Below, in pieces: positions 62,328 through 64,000 of a DNA stretch of 64,000 bases (its first letter is position 1; every line of letters starts with the position of its first letter). The DNA is taken from assembly GCA_013397695.1 (NCBI GenBank), contig VYZI01000131.1:124001-188000 (forward strand), read 5' to 3'. The notes under the pieces were generated by a model that saw only the letters and a list, made by a program, of their open reading frames with translations, ran no database searches and had not been told where the DNA came from. The position numbers and the translations under genes are program-made. Source of the DNA: Centropus unirufus. Taxonomy: Eukaryota; Chordata; Aves; Cuculiformes; Centropidae.

Positions 62328-62680
62328 CCCTGGAGAAGAGGAGGCTGAGGGGAGACCTTATCACTGCCTACAAGTGTCTCAAAGGAGGTTGTAGAGAGGT
62401 GCTGGTTTCTTCTCCCAAGTGGCAGGGGATAGGAAGAGGGGGAATGGCCTCAAGTTGTGCCAGGGCAGGGTCAGATTGGACATGAAGAAAAAGTGTCTTC
62501 ACTGAAAGGGTCATCAGGAGCTGGCAGAGGCTGCCCAGGGAGGTGGTGGAGTCACCATCCCTGGAGGTATCTAAAAGATGGGCAGATGAGGTGCTTAGGG
62601 TTATGGTTTAGCAGTGGGAAGTTACAACTGGACTCCATGATCTCTAAGTTCTTTTTTCAACCTGGTGGTTCTATGGTTTT
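62328..62680 (+). mobile_element. CR1 3' region near the right end of the window
   Basis: CTGGAGAAGAGGAGGCTGAG, GGGAGACCTTATCACTGCCT, CTCAAAGGAGGTTGTAGAGA, GGGAATGGCCTCAAGTTGTG, GAGGCTGCCCAGGGAGGTGG and TTCAACCTGGTGGTTCTATG give a CR1 of the same subfamily as 48990-49710. It is 5'-truncated at the ORF2 LEKRRLRGDL position. Confidence 0.93.
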
Positions 62681-63734
62681 GTAATACTCAAGTCCAGTCT
62701 CTAGCCATAGTTTCTCCCCTCTAGGCTAAACAATGCAATCTCCAATGCTTTCATCAATAGATTTTTAGCCAATCCTATAATCCATCATTTTTTCCAAAAG
62801 CACAATGAGGAAGGCTTAGTCACTTGGGTTCAACTGCTTTAAAAGGTCAAAAAGGTAAATTCATAGCCTGGAACTGAAGTGCCATGTACTGAAGCCCATC
62901 TGTATTTTACAATTTTCATAAAACCCTGCAATATGTGTGTAACTCTGTGGCAAGTTAAACTCTAAAAAATTCCAGAATAATAACTCCCAGAATAATACTG
63001 GCACTTTTAGAAGTGGGGCTGATCAGGTTACAGCTCAAGTGCAAACTCCATCTTCACCTAGCATTTCCCAATGGCAAAATTCCAGTGGTCAAAGGGTGGA
63101 GGAAAAACTGATTTTATAGTTGTTCCTTAGCCAGCCTTCATTAACCAAACCATGTCACTGTTCAGTTTGCTGCCCAGAAAAACTCATAGGAGGAAGCAGA
63201 ATTGAAGTCATCGTAAAGGAACTTAAGACACCTCATGGACATTTTCTCAGATGGGATTATACTGCAGGTCTGCAGAGCAGCAGAAATCTGCAGGACCAAA
63301 GCCACAGGGTCGGCTGCTGCTGTCTCTTACCAATCAACTTTATTGTTTAGGAAGTTGGTATTACCGGGAGATTCAAAGCATGGCAGTTTGGTCCTCTGGA
63401 TGTCCAGTGGATGCTTCTCCTGAGGGAGATGTGTTGTATTAATTCAGAACACATGGTGGAGCAGGTCCATCTGGTTTCTCTGCAGGCAACTCCAGCACCC
63501 TTTAGCTAAAAGGTACCCCAGACCATCGCTTTGGTGCGATCCCCTTTTCCCCACCTCACCACACAAAATACTCTTCTCCTTTCTAGCATTCTACATGCCT
63601 TCCCCTAATTCAAGCAGAGTTAAAGTTCAGCCAGTCTCAAAAGCCACAAAACCCTAAGCATCCAGACGCTGATACCTGAAGACAGTGGCACTCTGGTGGT
63701 CCAAATGACTTGCTTTCTTTTCCAACACAGTGAC
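62681..63734. other. No gene seen near the right end
   Basis: Unique sequence with only short overlapping frames. A minus-strand AATAAA near 63343 could serve a transcript coming from the right, but no coding partner was recognised. Confidence 0.45.
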
Positions 63735-64000
63735 TCAGGGGACACACTTGGTTTCTGCGCTCAAGCCGAAAGGCACAACCCTGGCTTCTGATGAAGACCC
63801 ACAATGTAGAATTGCATTCTGTATTAGCTGTTGTGTATCAGAATGAGGCTCGGGCTTTCCAGCAGAGAGCTCGGAGGGTAAAGAGGCTGAGGTGGCTGAA
63901 CAGGGCTGTTCACAGGTGTTATCACAAAACTTTGTATGCATATGAAGAAAAAGGAGGCGCTCACATAAGAAGGGTTCACATGACAAAGTTCCAGTGTTCT
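63735..64000 (-). other. Open frame entering from the right edge, unidentified
   Basis: On the minus strand a frame is open from the window edge to a TGA near 63735, about 88 codons, with CDNTCEQPCSATSASLPSEL in the middle. It does not match the NR2C1, FGD6 or VEZT proteins that are expected upstream of NDUFA12, as far as I can recall them. It may be a chance open frame or part of a 3' UTR or intron. Confidence 0.12.

Noticed and set aside
58300..64000. Search for NR2C1 terminal exons
   Set aside because: The conserved ligand-binding-domain C-terminus was not found on the minus strand.
1..64000. CRISPR arrays, bacterial operons, tRNA or rRNA genes
   Set aside because: No regularly spaced short repeats, cloverleaf patterns or rRNA segments were recognised; the DNA is vertebrate.

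Overview
The window looks like bird nuclear DNA. It holds at least a dozen CR1-type LINE fragments, the dominant retrotransposon of birds, many ending in the typical ATTCTATGATTCT tail. It also has a solo endogenous-retrovirus LTR of avian type and one clear vertebrate gene with normal splice sites. The sequence does not identify the species; the LTR style (TGTCC...GGACA, 5-bp target duplication) suggests a neoavian bird, possibly a songbird, but that is inference.

The one gene read with confidence is NDUFA12, an accessory subunit of mitochondrial complex I, on the minus strand. Four coding exons (58154-58066, 56185-56103, 54968-54881, 43309-43129) join in frame with GT/AG borders into a 146-residue protein; human NDUFA12 has 145. 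The start codon sits inside a YY1-type motif in a CpG island, next to a GC box and a (CCT)10 tract. A polyadenylation signal lies about 65 bases past the stop codon.

Layout: 1-20.1 kb is mostly AT-rich and noncoding, with an internal CR1 ORF2 fragment near 2 kb, a short CR1 tail at 11.6 kb, a G-run array at 11.9 kb and a CR1 tail at 14.0 kb. At 20.3-21.6 kb there is a strong CpG island with a 4 x 45-bp minisatellite, a (CGGCA)n tract and a candidate minus-strand first exon (Met-Leu-Arg-Lys followed by GTAAGG). In vertebrates TMCC3 lies downstream of NDUFA12 on the same strand, so this may be a TMCC3 promoter with 1-21 kb as its first intron; no TMCC3 coding exon was found, so this stays a hypothesis. 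The stretch 21.6-41.4 kb has no recognisable gene. A complete solo LTR with three AP-1-type motifs in tandem repeats occupies 41420-42023 and points toward the 3' end of NDUFA12. NDUFA12 fills 43.0-58.2 kb; its introns carry many CR1 pieces, mostly antisense to the gene. From 58.3 kb to the end there are three more CR1 pieces and no recognisable exon. NR2C1, the expected upstream neighbour, was not found.

No new multi-gene system was found. The observations most worth checking are the LTR with its AP-1 repeats, the orphan CpG island with its in-frame minisatellite, inverted CR1 pairs flanking NDUFA12 exons, and a CpG island partly built on a CR1 copy.
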